Of a stretch of DNA of 64,000 nt, positions 1 through 8,851 are shown piece by piece; position 1 is the first letter of the stretch; every line of letters begins with the position of its first letter. The position numbers and the translations under genes are program-made. Below the pieces are notes generated by a model that worked only from the letters and a program-made list of their open reading frames with translations, did not search any database and was not told the origin of the DNA. This DNA comes from Pseudarthrobacter chlorophenolicus (GTDB lineage Bacteria > Actinomycetota > Actinomycetes > Actinomycetales > Micrococcaceae), in the NCBI RefSeq assembly GCF_000962805.1, contig NZ_JZTW01000001.1:62001-126000 (forward strand), in the 5' to 3' direction.

Positions 1-79
1 CATGGTAGCCATGGCTTCAGCCTAGCCTTCGGAGGCTACTTGAGGGTTTCTGGAGGGAGCGCCCCGGGCCGGCCGGTTC

Positions 80-1330
80 CTAGGACTGCCCGGCGATGGT
101 CAGGGCGATCAGGACGCAGTTCAGTCCCACGATCAGCGTGGCGCTGGTCCAGCCGGCGATCTTCAGCGCGCGGGAGTCAACGTGGATGCCCATGATCTCG
201 CGCTTGCCGGTCAGCCGGATGAGCGGGATCAGTGCAAAGGGAATGCCGAAACTGAGCAGCACCTGGCTGAGGACCAGGGCGAGCGTCGGCTCGATTCCGG
301 CCCCGAGGATCACCAGGGCGGGGATGAGGGTGATGACCCGCCGGACCAGCAGCGGAATCCTGACCTTCAGCAGGCCGCCCATGATGGTGGCGCCGGCGTA
401 GCAGCCCACCGAGGTGGAGGCCAGGCCGGATGCCAGGAGCCCCACGGCGAACACGACGCCGATGGCGGGCCCCAGGGCGGCGGAGACGGCGGCGTGGGCC
501 CCGGCGATGGTGTCCGTTCCTTCAATGCCGCGCAGGCTGGAGGCAGCCAGCAGCAGCATCGAGATGTTGACCACGCCGGCCAGCAGCAGTGCGCCCAGCA
601 CATCGAACCGGGTGGCCCGGATCAGGCGGGTCCGCACGGCCGGGTCCGGGGAAAAGCCGAACCGGTCACGGGCCAGCGCGGAGTGCAGGTAGATTGCGTG
701 CGGCATCACCGTGGCGCCGAGCATGCTGGCGGCGAGCAGGACGGTGTCCGTTCCTTCGAAACGCGGAACCAGTCCGCCCAGGGCGCTGCCGGCGTCGGGC
801 GGGTTGACGAACAGTCCGGACATGAAGCCGACGGCGATCACGCCAAGGAGGATCAGGACCGCGTATTCGAAGGTCCGTTGGCCGCGGGCAGTCTGCAGCG
901 CCAGCAGCAGCATGGAGGCGATGCCGATGATGACCCCGCCCAGCAGGAGCGGCAGGCCGAACAGCAGGTTCAGCGCCACTGCGCCGCCAATGACTTCGGC
1001 CATGTCGGTGGCGCCGGCAACCACCTCGGCCTGCACCCAGTAGAGGCGCCGGGAGCGGGTTCCCAGCCGCTTGCCGAGGATTTCCGGCAGGCTCAGGCCG
1101 GTGGCAAGGCCCAGTTTCGCGGACTGGTACTGCACCAGGACCGCCATGGCGTTGGCCATCACCAGCACCCAGACCAGCAGGTAGCCGTAGTTCGCGCCGG
1201 CGGTCAGGTTGGCGGCGACATTTCCGGGATCCACGTAGGCGATGGCGGCGACGAACGCCGGTCCCAGCAGCAGGAGCCGTGACCACAGCCTGCCTGCCAC
1301 CGGCCGTACTTGCAGGGTGGGTGCTGCCAT
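80..1330 (-). CDS. mntH: NRAMP family divalent metal (Mn2+) transporter
   Basis: Proton-coupled importer of Mn2+ (possibly Fe2+) in the cytoplasmic membrane. The 416-residue product has the family signature DPGN at residues 34-37 in TM1 and a MPHAIYLHSAL motif in TM6, with about eleven hydrophobic segments. The ATG at 1330 was chosen over longer in-frame starts because GAGGAG lies six bases upstream and the protein then begins just before TM1. An MntR-like palindrome sits in the upstream promoter, which suggests repression by manganese. The gene is divergent from the permease at 1602. Length is normal for bacterial MntH. Substrate choice between Mn and Fe is inferred from family and operator. 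Confidence 0.93.
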   Translation of the reverse strand: MAAPTLQVRPVAGRLWSRLLLLGPAFVAAIAYVDPGNVAANLTAGANYGYLLVWVLVMANAMAVLVQYQSAKLGLATGLSLPEILGKRLGTRSRRLYWVQAEVVAGATDMAEVIGGAVALNLLFGLPLLLGGVIIGIASMLLLALQTARGQRTFEYAVLILLGVIAVGFMSGLFVNPPDAGSALGGLVPRFEGTDTVLLAASMLGATVMPHAIYLHSALARDRFGFSPDPAVRTRLIRATRFDVLGALLLAGVVNISMLLLAASSLRGIEGTDTIAGAHAAVSAALGPAIGVVFAVGLLASGLASTSVGCYAGATIMGGLLKVRIPLLVRRVITLIPALVILGAGIEPTLALVLSQVLLSFGIPFALIPLIRLTGKREIMGIHVDSRALKIAGWTSATLIVGLNCVLIALTIAGQS

Positions 1331-1362
1331 GATCATCTCCTCGCCGTTGCGGTAATGACATG

Positions 1363-1391
1363 AGAATAGCGCAAATTTAGGCATGCCGAAA
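1363..1391 (-). promoter_or_regulatory. mntH promoter with MntR/DtxR-like operator
   Basis: A 16-bp near-palindrome, TTTAGGCATGCCGAAA at 1376-1391, has one mismatched pair. It resembles operators of DtxR/MntR family metal repressors. Read on the minus strand it overlaps a candidate -35 (TTTCGG, 1386-1391) and the 17-bp spacer before a candidate -10 (TATTCT, 1363-1368). Binding there would block mntH transcription. The promoter hexamers are weak matches; the palindrome is the stronger evidence. Confidence 0.6.
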
Positions 1392-1601
1392 AGTATCTTT
1401 ACGGGTGCCCGTAGCAGAGCCGGTGTAGTGCGCGTCACGTGGCACCCGGATGGATCTTGTACGATGGATAGGCCGCGCGAAGCTTCGGCAAGACGAGGAC
1501 TTACGCTCACAAACGGCCGCCCCAACGGCTGAAGGCCGAATTATGTGAGCTGGATCATTCGCTTCCGAATGCGGCCAACCCCCAACCCACAAGGAACCGT
1601 T

Positions 1602-3062
1602 GTGCCTCAAAGTACCCCGCCCGAAATCAAGAACAGCACGGCAGCATCCACCGCCGTCGACCCGTCCCTCAGCGCCGAGGGCTACAGCAAAACGCTGGGC
1701 AGGCGCCACGTCACCATGATCGCCATGGGCGGCGCCATCGGCGTAGGCCTCTTCATGGGAGCCGGCGGCCGCCTCGCCTCCACCGGCCCGGCCCTCATCT
1801 TTTCCTACGCCATTGCCGGCGTCATCGCCTACCTGCTGATGCGGGCCCTGGGCGAACTCATCATGTACCGCCAAACTTCCGGCTCGTTCGTCAGCTACGC
1901 CGGTGAAATGTTCGGCCGCAAGGGCGCCTACCTGTCCGGCTGGATGTACTTCATCAACTGGGCCATGACCGGCATCGCCGAACTCATCGCAATCGGCCTC
2001 TACTTCCAGTTCTTCTTCCCCAACGTCCCCGTTGAACTGTCCGCCATCGCCGCGCTGGTGCTGCTGGTGGCCGTGAACCTCTTCAGCGTCAAAGCCTTCG
2101 GCGAATTCGAATTCTGGGCCTCCTGCCTCAAGGTCGCCGCGATCGTCATCTTCCTGGCCGTGGGCACCTTCATGGTGGTCACCAACGCCAAGGTGGGCGA
2201 CGGACACGCCTCCGTGGCAAACCTCTTCCATGACGAGGGCGGCATGTTCCCCAAGGGCGCGCTGGTCATGATCCTCGTGCTGAACGCCGTCATCTTCGCC
2301 TACAACGCCATCGAGCTGGTGGGCATCACCGCCGGTGAAATGCAGAACCCGGAACGCGAAGTCCCCAAGGCGATCCGCGCCGTCGTCTTCCGCATCGTGG
2401 TGTTCTACGTCGGATCGGTGTCCCTGCTGGCCATGCTGCTGCCCTCGGACCAGTACGTGGCCGGGACCTCCCCGTTCGTCACAGTCTTCGGCCAGATGGG
2501 CCTGGGCTGGATGGGCGACGTCATGAACATGATCGTTATCACCGCTGCCCTGTCCTCCTGCAATTCGGGCCTGTACTCGATCGGCCGTATTTTCCGCACC
2601 ATGGCCAACAACGGCCACGCACCGCAGTGGCTGACCCGTATGTCCACCCGCAGGGTCCCGTACATGGCCATCCTCGCCATCGGCGCCGTCTACCTGGTCG
2701 GCATCCTGCTGAACATCTGGCTGGGCGGTTCACACGCCTTCGATCTCGCCCTGAATACCGCCTCCATCGGCGTGATCTTCACCTGGGGCTCCATCTTCGC
2801 CAGCCAGATCGCGCTGCGGAAGAAGAAGGGCAGCGTGTCCACCCTGCCCATGCCCGGCTCCCCGTGGACCAGCTGGGCCGGCCTCATTGCCCTGCTCGTT
2901 ATCACCGTCCTGATCGGCTTCGACACCATGACCAGCAAGGACGGCGAGGTGTTCTACCTGGGCCTGTGGACCCTGGCCACCATCCCGTTCTTCGCCCTGG
3001 TCCTCTGGCTCGGCTGGCAGAAGGTCAAGAACAACGCGCCCAAGAGCGAGCTCTACAGCTAG
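1602..3062 (+). CDS. amino acid permease, APC superfamily (AAT family)
   Basis: Cytoplasmic-membrane amino acid:proton symporter of 486 residues with about 12 hydrophobic segments. The N-terminal segment holds the glycine-rich GGAIGVGLFMG and the following EL-IMYRQTSGSFVSYA stretch, typical of AAT-family permeases such as GABA, D-serine/D-alanine/glycine or aromatic amino acid transporters. The GTG at 1602 follows AAGGAA at a good distance and opens a hydrophilic tail of about 35 residues before TM1. An earlier in-frame start at 1545 has no ribosome site. The gene stands alone and is followed by a strong hairpin. The transported amino acid cannot be read from sequence. Confidence 0.9.
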   Translation: MPQSTPPEIKNSTAASTAVDPSLSAEGYSKTLGRRHVTMIAMGGAIGVGLFMGAGGRLASTGPALIFSYAIAGVIAYLLMRALGELIMYRQTSGSFVSYAGEMFGRKGAYLSGWMYFINWAMTGIAELIAIGLYFQFFFPNVPVELSAIAALVLLVAVNLFSVKAFGEFEFWASCLKVAAIVIFLAVGTFMVVTNAKVGDGHASVANLFHDEGGMFPKGALVMILVLNAVIFAYNAIELVGITAGEMQNPEREVPKAIRAVVFRIVVFYVGSVSLLAMLLPSDQYVAGTSPFVTVFGQMGLGWMGDVMNMIVITAALSSCNSGLYSIGRIFRTMANNGHAPQWLTRMSTRRVPYMAILAIGAVYLVGILLNIWLGGSHAFDLALNTASIGVIFTWGSIFASQIALRKKKGSVSTLPMPGSPWTSWAGLIALLVITVLIGFDTMTSKDGEVFYLGLWTLATIPFFALVLWLGWQKVKNNAPKSELYS

Positions 3063-3081
3063 CCCTTCCGCTCCAAGCAGT

Positions 3082-3130
3082 ACGACGACGGCGCCGGCCA
3101 CCTTCCCCAGGTGGCTGGCGCCGTCGTCGT
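3082..3130. terminator. long hairpin, probable terminator of permease gene
   Basis: An inverted repeat with arms of about 14 bp plus an inner extension (ACGACGACGGCGCC paired with GGCGCCGTCGTCGT) around a CTTCCCCA-like loop. It begins 20 bp after the permease stop. There is no long T run, so it may act in both directions. Confidence 0.65.
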
Positions 3131-3250
3131 TCATTGCGTGCTTTCCTGCCCAGTTTGTCCGCCCGGCCGGCCTTTCGCGCCGGCGTGTCCGGGCCCGTTC
3201 GCGGGTATGCGGCCACTAACCGGGCGGGAACGCACGAAAAGATGGGGCCG

Positions 3251-3985
3251 TCAGTCCTTCAAGTACCGCGCAAAGTAGTCCTCGATCCGCCGCCACGCCT
3301 CCGGGGCGGAGTCCGGATCGGGGCCCACTCCCATGACGCGCATCAGGGGCCGGAGGAGTGCCGGGCCCATCTCTTCGTCATTGAGGAAGCTGTGGCCGGC
3401 GCCTGGGAATTCCTGCACGCTGTGCTCTATGCCCAGCTGGTCGAGGGCTGAGTTCAGCCGCGCTGCCGCTCCTTTCAGGGACCTGTCGGCGCCGCCGTAG
3501 TTGGCCACGATGGGGCAGGCGCCGCGCAGGGCTTCCACCAGGTCCTTTTGCTCTCCGGGGAGCCGTCCATAGTTGACCGACGCTGCCTGGAACCCGTCCT
3601 TGGCTGCCAGCAGGGCGAAGCCGCCGCCCATGCAGAACCCGATCACGCCGGTCATGCCGTTGCTGAGGTCCGATGCCGCAAGCCAGGTGCGGGCCGTGGC
3701 GATGTCGGTGAAGGGCCGGCCCGTGCGGGCCGCCATGGCGCGCATGGTTCCCACCAGGCACCGCCGCGCCCCGCCGTCGCTGTACAGGTCCAGCGCCAAG
3801 GCGAGGTAGCCGGCCCGGGCCAGCCGGTCCGCATGCCGGCGGGTCTGGTCATCCAGGCCGAAGGCTTCATGAATCACTACGACGGCGGGAAACGGGCCGT
3901 CGCCCTCGGGTACGGCAAGGTAGCCGCTAAGGGAGGGTGATCCGCCGGCGGCAATGCTCTCGGTGCTCAGGTCCACGTTCGTCAT
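3251..3985 (-). CDS. dienelactone hydrolase family protein
   Basis: Cytosolic alpha/beta-hydrolase of 244 residues. Family features are the IHEAFGL strand-turn near residue 40, the nucleophile elbow GFCMGG with Cys118 in place of serine, and a C-terminal GAGHSF motif carrying the catalytic histidine. A cysteine nucleophile is characteristic of dienelactone hydrolases, which open lactones in chlorocatechol pathways, but many homologues act on other esters. No chlorocatechol genes are nearby, so the substrate is unknown. It is divergent from the polymerase gene at 4052 across a 66-bp gap. Confidence 0.85.
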   Translation of the reverse strand: MTNVDLSTESIAAGGSPSLSGYLAVPEGDGPFPAVVVIHEAFGLDDQTRRHADRLARAGYLALALDLYSDGGARRCLVGTMRAMAARTGRPFTDIATARTWLAASDLSNGMTGVIGFCMGGGFALLAAKDGFQAASVNYGRLPGEQKDLVEALRGACPIVANYGGADRSLKGAAARLNSALDQLGIEHSVQEFPGAGHSFLNDEEMGPALLRPLMRVMGVGPDPDSAPEAWRRIEDYFARYLKD

Positions 3986-4051
3986 GGCCCAAGGCTAGCC
4001 GCCCGTGGGGAAGGCTGGTGCCGGGCAGCGGCGCGGGGCAGACTGGGGCAT

Positions 4052-5122
4052 GTGGGCGAACCCTGGGTGCTGCATGTGGATCTGGACCAGTTCATCGCGG
4101 CTGTGGAAGTGCTCCGCCGCCCCGAGCTTGCCGGCAAGCCCGTGATCGTGGGTGGACGTGGCGATCCCACCGAACGGGCCGTCGTCTCCACCGCCTCCTA
4201 CGAAGCCCGCGCCTATGGCGTCGGATCCGGGATGCCGCTGCGCATCGCCGCGCGGAAAGTTCCTGACGCCGTCATTCTGCCCGTGGACCAGGAGGCCTAC
4301 CTCCAGGCCTCAGGGGCGGTGATGGGCGTACTGCGCTCCCGGCCCGGCGCAGTTGTCCAGGTGCTCGGCTGGGACGAAGCGTTCGTCGGCGTGCAGTCCA
4401 GTGATCCCGAGGCCTACGCCCGTCAACTGCAGAAGGCGGTACTTGAGGCCACGAGTCTGCACTGCAGCGTGGGCATCGGCGACACTCTGGTCCGCGCCAA
4501 GGTGGCGACGACATTCGGCAAACCTGCCGGTGTCTTCCGGCTCACGGCGGAGAACTGGCTGGACGTCATGGGAAACCGGCCCACCATCGACCTGTGGGGA
4601 GTGGGAACCAAGGTGTCCCGCCGGCTGGCAGCGCTGGGGATCACTGTGGTTTCTGAACTGGCGGCAGTGGATCCGGACTTCCTTGTCCCCGAGTTCGGTC
4701 CCAAAATGGGGCCCTGGTACGCGCAGCTCGGCCGGGGAGACGGTTCCTCGGAGGTGGACGACACCCCGTGGGTGGCGCGCGGCCACAGCCGGGAGACCAC
4801 GTTCCAGCGCGACCTCACCGAAGCGGCACAGGTGGATGAAGCTGTCCGGGAACTGGTGGCGGCGGTGCTGGAGGATGTTGCCGCTGAAGGAAGGCCCGTG
4901 GTGGGGCTGACCCTCAAGGTCCGCTATGCCCCGTTTACTACCAAAACCTATGCCCGCAAGATTCCCGAGACTGCCGACCCCGCGGAAGTACTGGCCCGCG
5001 CCCTCGACCTCAGGGGCAAGATTGAACCGGAACGGCCCATCCGGCTGCTGGGGCTGCGGGCTGAGATGACGATGCCTGACGACTCGCGGCAGGGGCATAC
5101 GCCAACCCGCAGCGGCTGGTGA
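4052..5122 (+). CDS. dinB: DNA polymerase IV-like Y-family translesion polymerase
   Basis: Error-prone polymerase that inserts nucleotides opposite damaged DNA. The 356-residue product has the first acidic site in HVDLDQF (Asp10, Asp12) with steric-gate Phe14, the palm motif GWDEAF (Asp108, Glu109), and a helix-hairpin-helix-like segment near residues 185-215. In the usual SxDE motif the residue before DE is variable; here it is Trp. GTG at 4052 fits the family N-terminus; an overlapping ATG at 4050 is in another frame. No beta-clamp motif was recognised at the C-terminus. A perfect hairpin follows the gene. Confidence 0.85.
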   Translation: MGEPWVLHVDLDQFIAAVEVLRRPELAGKPVIVGGRGDPTERAVVSTASYEARAYGVGSGMPLRIAARKVPDAVILPVDQEAYLQASGAVMGVLRSRPGAVVQVLGWDEAFVGVQSSDPEAYARQLQKAVLEATSLHCSVGIGDTLVRAKVATTFGKPAGVFRLTAENWLDVMGNRPTIDLWGVGTKVSRRLAALGITVVSELAAVDPDFLVPEFGPKMGPWYAQLGRGDGSSEVDDTPWVARGHSRETTFQRDLTEAAQVDEAVRELVAAVLEDVAAEGRPVVGLTLKVRYAPFTTKTYARKIPETADPAEVLARALDLRGKIEPERPIRLLGLRAEMTMPDDSRQGHTPTRSGW

Positions 5123-5154
5123 CCCGCCAGGTGACAGTGGTTCCCGGGCAGCAG

Positions 5155-5187
5155 AATGGCGGCGGATCCGGGGGATCCGCCGCCATT
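5155..5187. terminator. perfect 15-bp hairpin between convergent genes
   Basis: Arms at 5155-5169 and 5173-5187 pair perfectly (AATGGCGGCGGATCC with its complement) around a GGG loop. It lies between the convergent polymerase gene and csbD-like gene and probably terminates both. Confidence 0.75.
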
Positions 5188-5234
5188 GTCTACCGGTTCA
5201 GCACGCCGTTCGCTGCGGCTGCCCCGGCAAAGGA

Positions 5235-5411
5235 CTAGTTGCGCTTGAACTCGTCCTTGACATTTTCGCCGACCTTCTTTGCATCAGCCTTGACCTGGTC
5301 GGTCTGGCCTTCTGCCTTCAGGCGGTCGTTGTCGGTTGCGTTGCCAGCAGCTTCCTTGGCCTTGCCGCCCATATCTTCTGCTGCGTTACTGATCTTGTCT
5401 CCGAGGCCCAT
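5235..5411 (-). CDS. CsbD-like stress protein (58 aa)
   Basis: Small hydrophilic protein, 58 residues, starting MGLGDKISNAAEDMGGKAKE and rich in Lys, Ala, Asp and Gly, matching the CsbD family. Members are abundant general-stress proteins of unknown mechanism. A strong AGGAGG ribosome site precedes the ATG. It is short enough to be missed by length cut-offs. A 10-bp palindrome AAGCATGCTT lies upstream at 5467-5476 and might be a regulatory site. Family assignment is confident; function is not known. Confidence 0.85.
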   Translation of the reverse strand: MGLGDKISNAAEDMGGKAKEAAGNATDNDRLKAEGQTDQVKADAKKVGENVKDEFKRN

Positions 5412-5561
5412 GGTGTGGCCTCCTTTCGTTTCCGTCGACCAAACAATGCCCTTTCACACTAACACGAAGCATGCTTACTAAATCAAGCCGGCCTGCCGCG
5501 GGAGTGCCGCGGGCGGCTGGCCGGCCTGCCTTTGTCCGCCTGCGGCGATAGGCTCGACGTC

Positions 5562-6023
5562 ATGGACCAAAGCCTCAGCCTGACCCAGCACATCCATGCT
5601 TCGCCGGAAACGGTGTGGGCGGTGATCACGGATATCCGGAACGCGCCCGGGACGCTGTCCGGGGTGGAAGCGGTCCAGCTCCTGACGGACGGTGCCTACG
5701 GCGAGGGCACCCGCTGGAAGGAAACGCGCAAGATGTTCGGCAGGTCTGAAACCGTCGAGATGTGGGTGGACAGCGCCGAACCGCCCCGCACCACCACCGT
5801 GAAGGCCGCCCAGGGCGGGGCCGATTACAGCACCAGGTTCAGCCTGGCCAGCCGCGACGGCGGAACCGACCTGACGCTGACCTTTGGTGCCACAATGTCC
5901 AAGCCCACGGCGGCCGGCCGGGTCCTCGCCGCGGTGTTCGGGAGGCTGGGTATGGCGGCAAGTCGCAAGGCACTTGCCAAGGACCTGGCGGACATCGCGG
6001 CAAAAGCGGAATCCGCCCGGTGA
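5562..6023 (+). CDS. SRPBCC family protein (polyketide cyclase/START-like)
   Basis: Cytosolic 153-residue protein with the START/SRPBCC helix-grip pattern: an N-terminal beta strand and IHASPETVWAVITDIRN, a central beta sheet with WKETRKMFGRSETVEMWV, and a C-terminal amphipathic helix. Such proteins bind hydrophobic ligands; the ligand here is unknown. The ATG at 5562 matches the usual family start. Its stop overlaps the GTG of the following pentapeptide gene by four bases, so the two are likely translated together. Confidence 0.82.
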   Translation: MDQSLSLTQHIHASPETVWAVITDIRNAPGTLSGVEAVQLLTDGAYGEGTRWKETRKMFGRSETVEMWVDSAEPPRTTTVKAAQGGADYSTRFSLASRDGGTDLTLTFGATMSKPTAAGRVLAAVFGRLGMAASRKALAKDLADIAAKAESAR

Positions 6024-6694
6024 GCGGGTCCGGAACCAGGCGGCCCAAGGCTGCCGTCACCTCCCCGCGGCTTTCGCCGGTCCGCCTTGAGGACCTTGAG
6101 GACCGCGGCCTGGACTTCCGGCGCGGCGGGCGCCATGAGGGTGCCCGCTACAGCCGCCTGGACGCGGACGGGCTGGAACTTTCCGGTGCCGACTTCTCTG
6201 AGTGCGAACTCCAGGGGGTCTCCCTCAATGAAGCCCAACTCCGGGGCGCCGGATTCCGCGACACCGTCATCACCGAGTTGTACGCTCCTGTTTTCCGGGC
6301 CGCCCGCACCACCTGGCGGGACGTTGAGATCAGCAACCCCCGGCTCGGGTCGGCCGAACTCTACGAATCGGGGTGGCAGTCCGTACGGATTGAAGGCGGC
6401 AAGCTGGACTACCTGAACCTCCGCGGAGCGAAGCTGACGGACGTGGTCATCACCGACTGCATCATCAACGAACTGGACCTCGGTTCGGCAGCGGCAACCA
6501 GGGTGGCCCTGAAGGGCTGCACCATCGGAGCGCTGGACCTTACCGGCGCCAGGCTCAAGGACTTCGACCTCCGCGGCGCTGACTTCCGCAGCGCCAGCGG
6601 CATCGGCAACCTGGCCGGCGTCGTCATCGACCAATACCAGCTGGGACTGCTGGCGCCGCTGCTGGCCGCGCACCTGGGCGTGACGGTCCTCTAA
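6020..6694 (+). CDS. pentapeptide repeat protein
   Basis: 224-residue protein with repeated A(D/N)Lxx-type units, for example LELSGADFSECELQGVSL near residue 55 and LDLTGARLKDFDLRGADF near residue 175. These form a right-handed beta helix. Some relatives (Qnr, MfpA) mimic DNA and protect gyrase from quinolones, but the repeat alone does not show that. The GTG start overlaps the stop of the SRPBCC gene (GTGA), showing coupled translation. A longer in-frame extension upstream lies inside the SRPBCC gene and is not needed. No binding partner can be inferred. Confidence 0.8.
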   Translation: MSGSGTRRPKAAVTSPRLSPVRLEDLEDRGLDFRRGGRHEGARYSRLDADGLELSGADFSECELQGVSLNEAQLRGAGFRDTVITELYAPVFRAARTTWRDVEISNPRLGSAELYESGWQSVRIEGGKLDYLNLRGAKLTDVVITDCIINELDLGSAAATRVALKGCTIGALDLTGARLKDFDLRGADFRSASGIGNLAGVVIDQYQLGLLAPLLAAHLGVTVL

Positions 6695-6730
6695 GCGGGG
6701 CTACGCGCGGCCGTGCCTGCCGTGTACTAT

Positions 6731-6752
6731 TTACAGAACGAACGGTCGGTAA
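6731..6752. promoter_or_regulatory. PaaR-type TetR operator upstream of thiolase operon
   Basis: A 22-bp palindrome with half-sites TTACnGAnCG and CGnTCnGTAA. It sits directly after a candidate -10 (TACTAT, 6725-6730) and 64 bp before the thiolase start. Three related sites occur in the window (15930, 20840, 22757), all at phenylacetate genes, and one lies before the TetR gene itself. Confidence 0.8.
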
Positions 6753-6815
6753 GTGGCGCACTTCGCCATGCCGGCCGCCGGTGACAGAGCTGTTAATCGC
6801 GTGAAGGGTGTTTCC

Positions 6816-8042
6816 ATGGCTGCAAGCGCAGGTCCGCAGGCTTTCCTGGTAGGCGGGGTCCGGACTCCGGTGGGCAGGTACGGAGGTGCACTCTCCGCAG
6901 TCCGCCCTGATGACCTGGCTGCGCTGGTGGTCCGCGAAGCCGTGCAGCGCGCCGGCCTGGACCCTGACAGCATCGACGAGGTGATTCTTGGCAACGCGAA
7001 CGGCGCCGGCGAGGAGAACCGGAACGTCGCCCGGATGGCCGTCCTGCTGGCCGGGTTGCCGCTGCACATCCCCGGAATAACCGTCAACAGGCTCTGCGCG
7101 TCCGGGTTGAGCGCCATCATCCAGGCCAGCCACATGATCAAGGCCGGCGCCGCGGACATCGTGATTGCCGGCGGCGTGGAATCAATGAGCCGTGCGCCGT
7201 GGGTCCAGGAGAAGCCGACTGCCGCGTTCGCCAAACCCGGGCAGATCTTCGACACCTCCATCGGGTGGCGCTTCATTAACCCCCAGTTCCAGAACGGTGC
7301 ACTGTCCCGGGACGGCAAGATGACCTATTCAATGCCCGAAACCGCTGAGGAAGTGGCACGGGTGGACGGTATCTCCCGCGACGATGCCGACGCCTTTGCC
7401 GTCCGCTCGCACGAACGTGCGCTCGCCGCCATCGACGCCGGCCGGTTCAAGGACGAGATCGTCCCGGTCACCGTCAAGACCCGCAAGGCCGAAACCGTGG
7501 TGGACACCGATGAGGGTCCCCGCGCCGGCACCACCGCAGACGTGCTGGCAAAGCTCAAGCCAGTGGCGCACGGTGGATCGGTGGTCACCGCCGGGAACTC
7601 CTCGTCGTTGAACGACGGCGCCTCCGCGATCATCATCGCGTCCGAAGCCGCCATCGAGCGGCTCGGCCTCACGCCGCGTGCCCGGATCATCGATGGTGCG
7701 TCGGCGGGGTGCGAGCCCGAAATCATGGGCATCGGCCCGGTCCCGGCCACGCAGAAGGTCCTGAAGCGGTCCGGCCTGAGCGTCGGTGACCTGTCCGCCG
7801 TCGAACTCAACGAAGCGTTCGCCACCCAATCCCTCGCCTGCATCCGCCGGCTTGGCCTTGACCCGGAGATCGTGAACAACGACGGCGGCGCCATCGCTTT
7901 GGGCCATCCGCTCGGTTCCAGCGGCTCACGGATTGCCATCACCTTGCTGGGCCGCATGGAACGCGAGGACCTCAAGGTGGGACTCGCCACCATGTGCATC
8001 GGCGTCGGCCAGGGCACAGCCATGCTGCTGGAGAAGATCTGA
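6816..8042 (+). CDS. paaJ: acetyl-CoA acyltransferase, probable 3-oxoadipyl-CoA thiolase
   Basis: Thiolase of 408 residues that cleaves a 3-oxoacyl-CoA with CoA. In the phenylacetate pathway this releases acetyl-CoA from 3-oxoadipyl-CoA and the C8 dehydrosuberyl intermediate. The acylation cysteine is Cys94 in NRLCASGLSA, the histidine is in GHPLGSSG, and the second cysteine lies in the C-terminal TMCIGVGQGTAM. The ATG at 6816 gives the usual N-terminus; an upstream in-frame start at 6753 overlaps the operator. It is the first gene of a three-gene operon under a PaaR-like site. The paaJ name rests on this context; substrate range could be broader. Confidence 0.82.
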   Translation: MAASAGPQAFLVGGVRTPVGRYGGALSAVRPDDLAALVVREAVQRAGLDPDSIDEVILGNANGAGEENRNVARMAVLLAGLPLHIPGITVNRLCASGLSAIIQASHMIKAGAADIVIAGGVESMSRAPWVQEKPTAAFAKPGQIFDTSIGWRFINPQFQNGALSRDGKMTYSMPETAEEVARVDGISRDDADAFAVRSHERALAAIDAGRFKDEIVPVTVKTRKAETVVDTDEGPRAGTTADVLAKLKPVAHGGSVVTAGNSSSLNDGASAIIIASEAAIERLGLTPRARIIDGASAGCEPEIMGIGPVPATQKVLKRSGLSVGDLSAVELNEAFATQSLACIRRLGLDPEIVNNDGGAIALGHPLGSSGSRIAITLLGRMEREDLKVGLATMCIGVGQGTAMLLEKI

Positions 8043-8845
8043 TGCCGGGCGCAGTGGATCTGGCGGCCGAGAAGTTCTCCGCGCTCCTGGTGGAAGAGCA
8101 GGGCGACCGTGTGGTGGTCCTGCTGAACCGGCCCGAGGTGCGCAACGCCATGGACCAGCAGATGGTGGATGAGCTGCACACTGTCTGTGCTGCGCTGGAA
8201 CAAAATCCCAAGGTCCTGATCATCGCCGGCGTGGAGGGGGTGTTCGCCTCCGGCGCGGACATCGCCCAGCTCCGTGAGCGGCGGCGGGATGACGCCCTGC
8301 AGGGGATCAACTCCACCATTTTCGTGCGGATCGCCAAGCTGCCCATGCCCGTCATCGCAGCCGTGGACGGCTACTGCCTGGGTGGCGGCGCGGAGCTGGC
8401 GTATGCGGCAGATTTCCGGATCGGAACCCCGGATGTCCGGATCGGCAACCCGGAGACCGGACTGGGGATCCTGGCCGCCGCCGGTGCAAGCTGGCGGCTC
8501 AAGGAACTGGTGGGGGAGCCGGTGGCCAAGCAGATCCTCCTGGCAGGCAAAGTGCTGGGCGCCGACGAAGCCCTGGCCGTCAACCTCATCACCGAAATCC
8601 ACAGCGCCGACGCACTCCTCGGAGCCGCGCACAGCCTCGCCGACAGGATCGCCCGGCAGGACCCGCTCGCCGTCCGCATCACCAAATCCGTGTTCCACGC
8701 CCCGGCCGAAGCGCACCCGCTGATCGACCAGCTGGCCCAGGGGATCCTGTTCGAATCGCAGGCCAAGTTCGACCGCATGCAGAAGTTCCTGGACCGCAAC
8801 GCGGCCAAGAAGGCTGCGTTCTCCGAGACCGCTGACGGAAAGTAG
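8042..8845 (+). CDS. paaF: enoyl-CoA hydratase/isomerase (PaaF-like)
   Basis: Crotonase-fold enzyme of 267 residues that hydrates a 2,3-enoyl-CoA, probably dehydroadipyl-CoA. The oxyanion-hole segment is ASGADIAQL, and the two catalytic glutamates lie in GGGAELAYAAD and GNPETGLG. Its ATG overlaps the thiolase stop by one base (TGATG), so translation is coupled. It is followed after six bases by the hydroxyacyl-CoA dehydrogenase, giving a complete beta-oxidation set. Assignment to phenylacetate rather than fatty-acid oxidation is by operon and operator. Confidence 0.82.
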   Translation: MPGAVDLAAEKFSALLVEEQGDRVVVLLNRPEVRNAMDQQMVDELHTVCAALEQNPKVLIIAGVEGVFASGADIAQLRERRRDDALQGINSTIFVRIAKLPMPVIAAVDGYCLGGGAELAYAADFRIGTPDVRIGNPETGLGILAAAGASWRLKELVGEPVAKQILLAGKVLGADEALAVNLITEIHSADALLGAAHSLADRIARQDPLAVRITKSVFHAPAEAHPLIDQLAQGILFESQAKFDRMQKFLDRNAAKKAAFSETADGK

Positions 8846-8851
8846 AAACCC

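Noticed and set aside
1-12. Start of a minus-strand gene running off the left edge (ATG at 12)
   Set aside because: Only four codons are visible and the ribosome site is weak.
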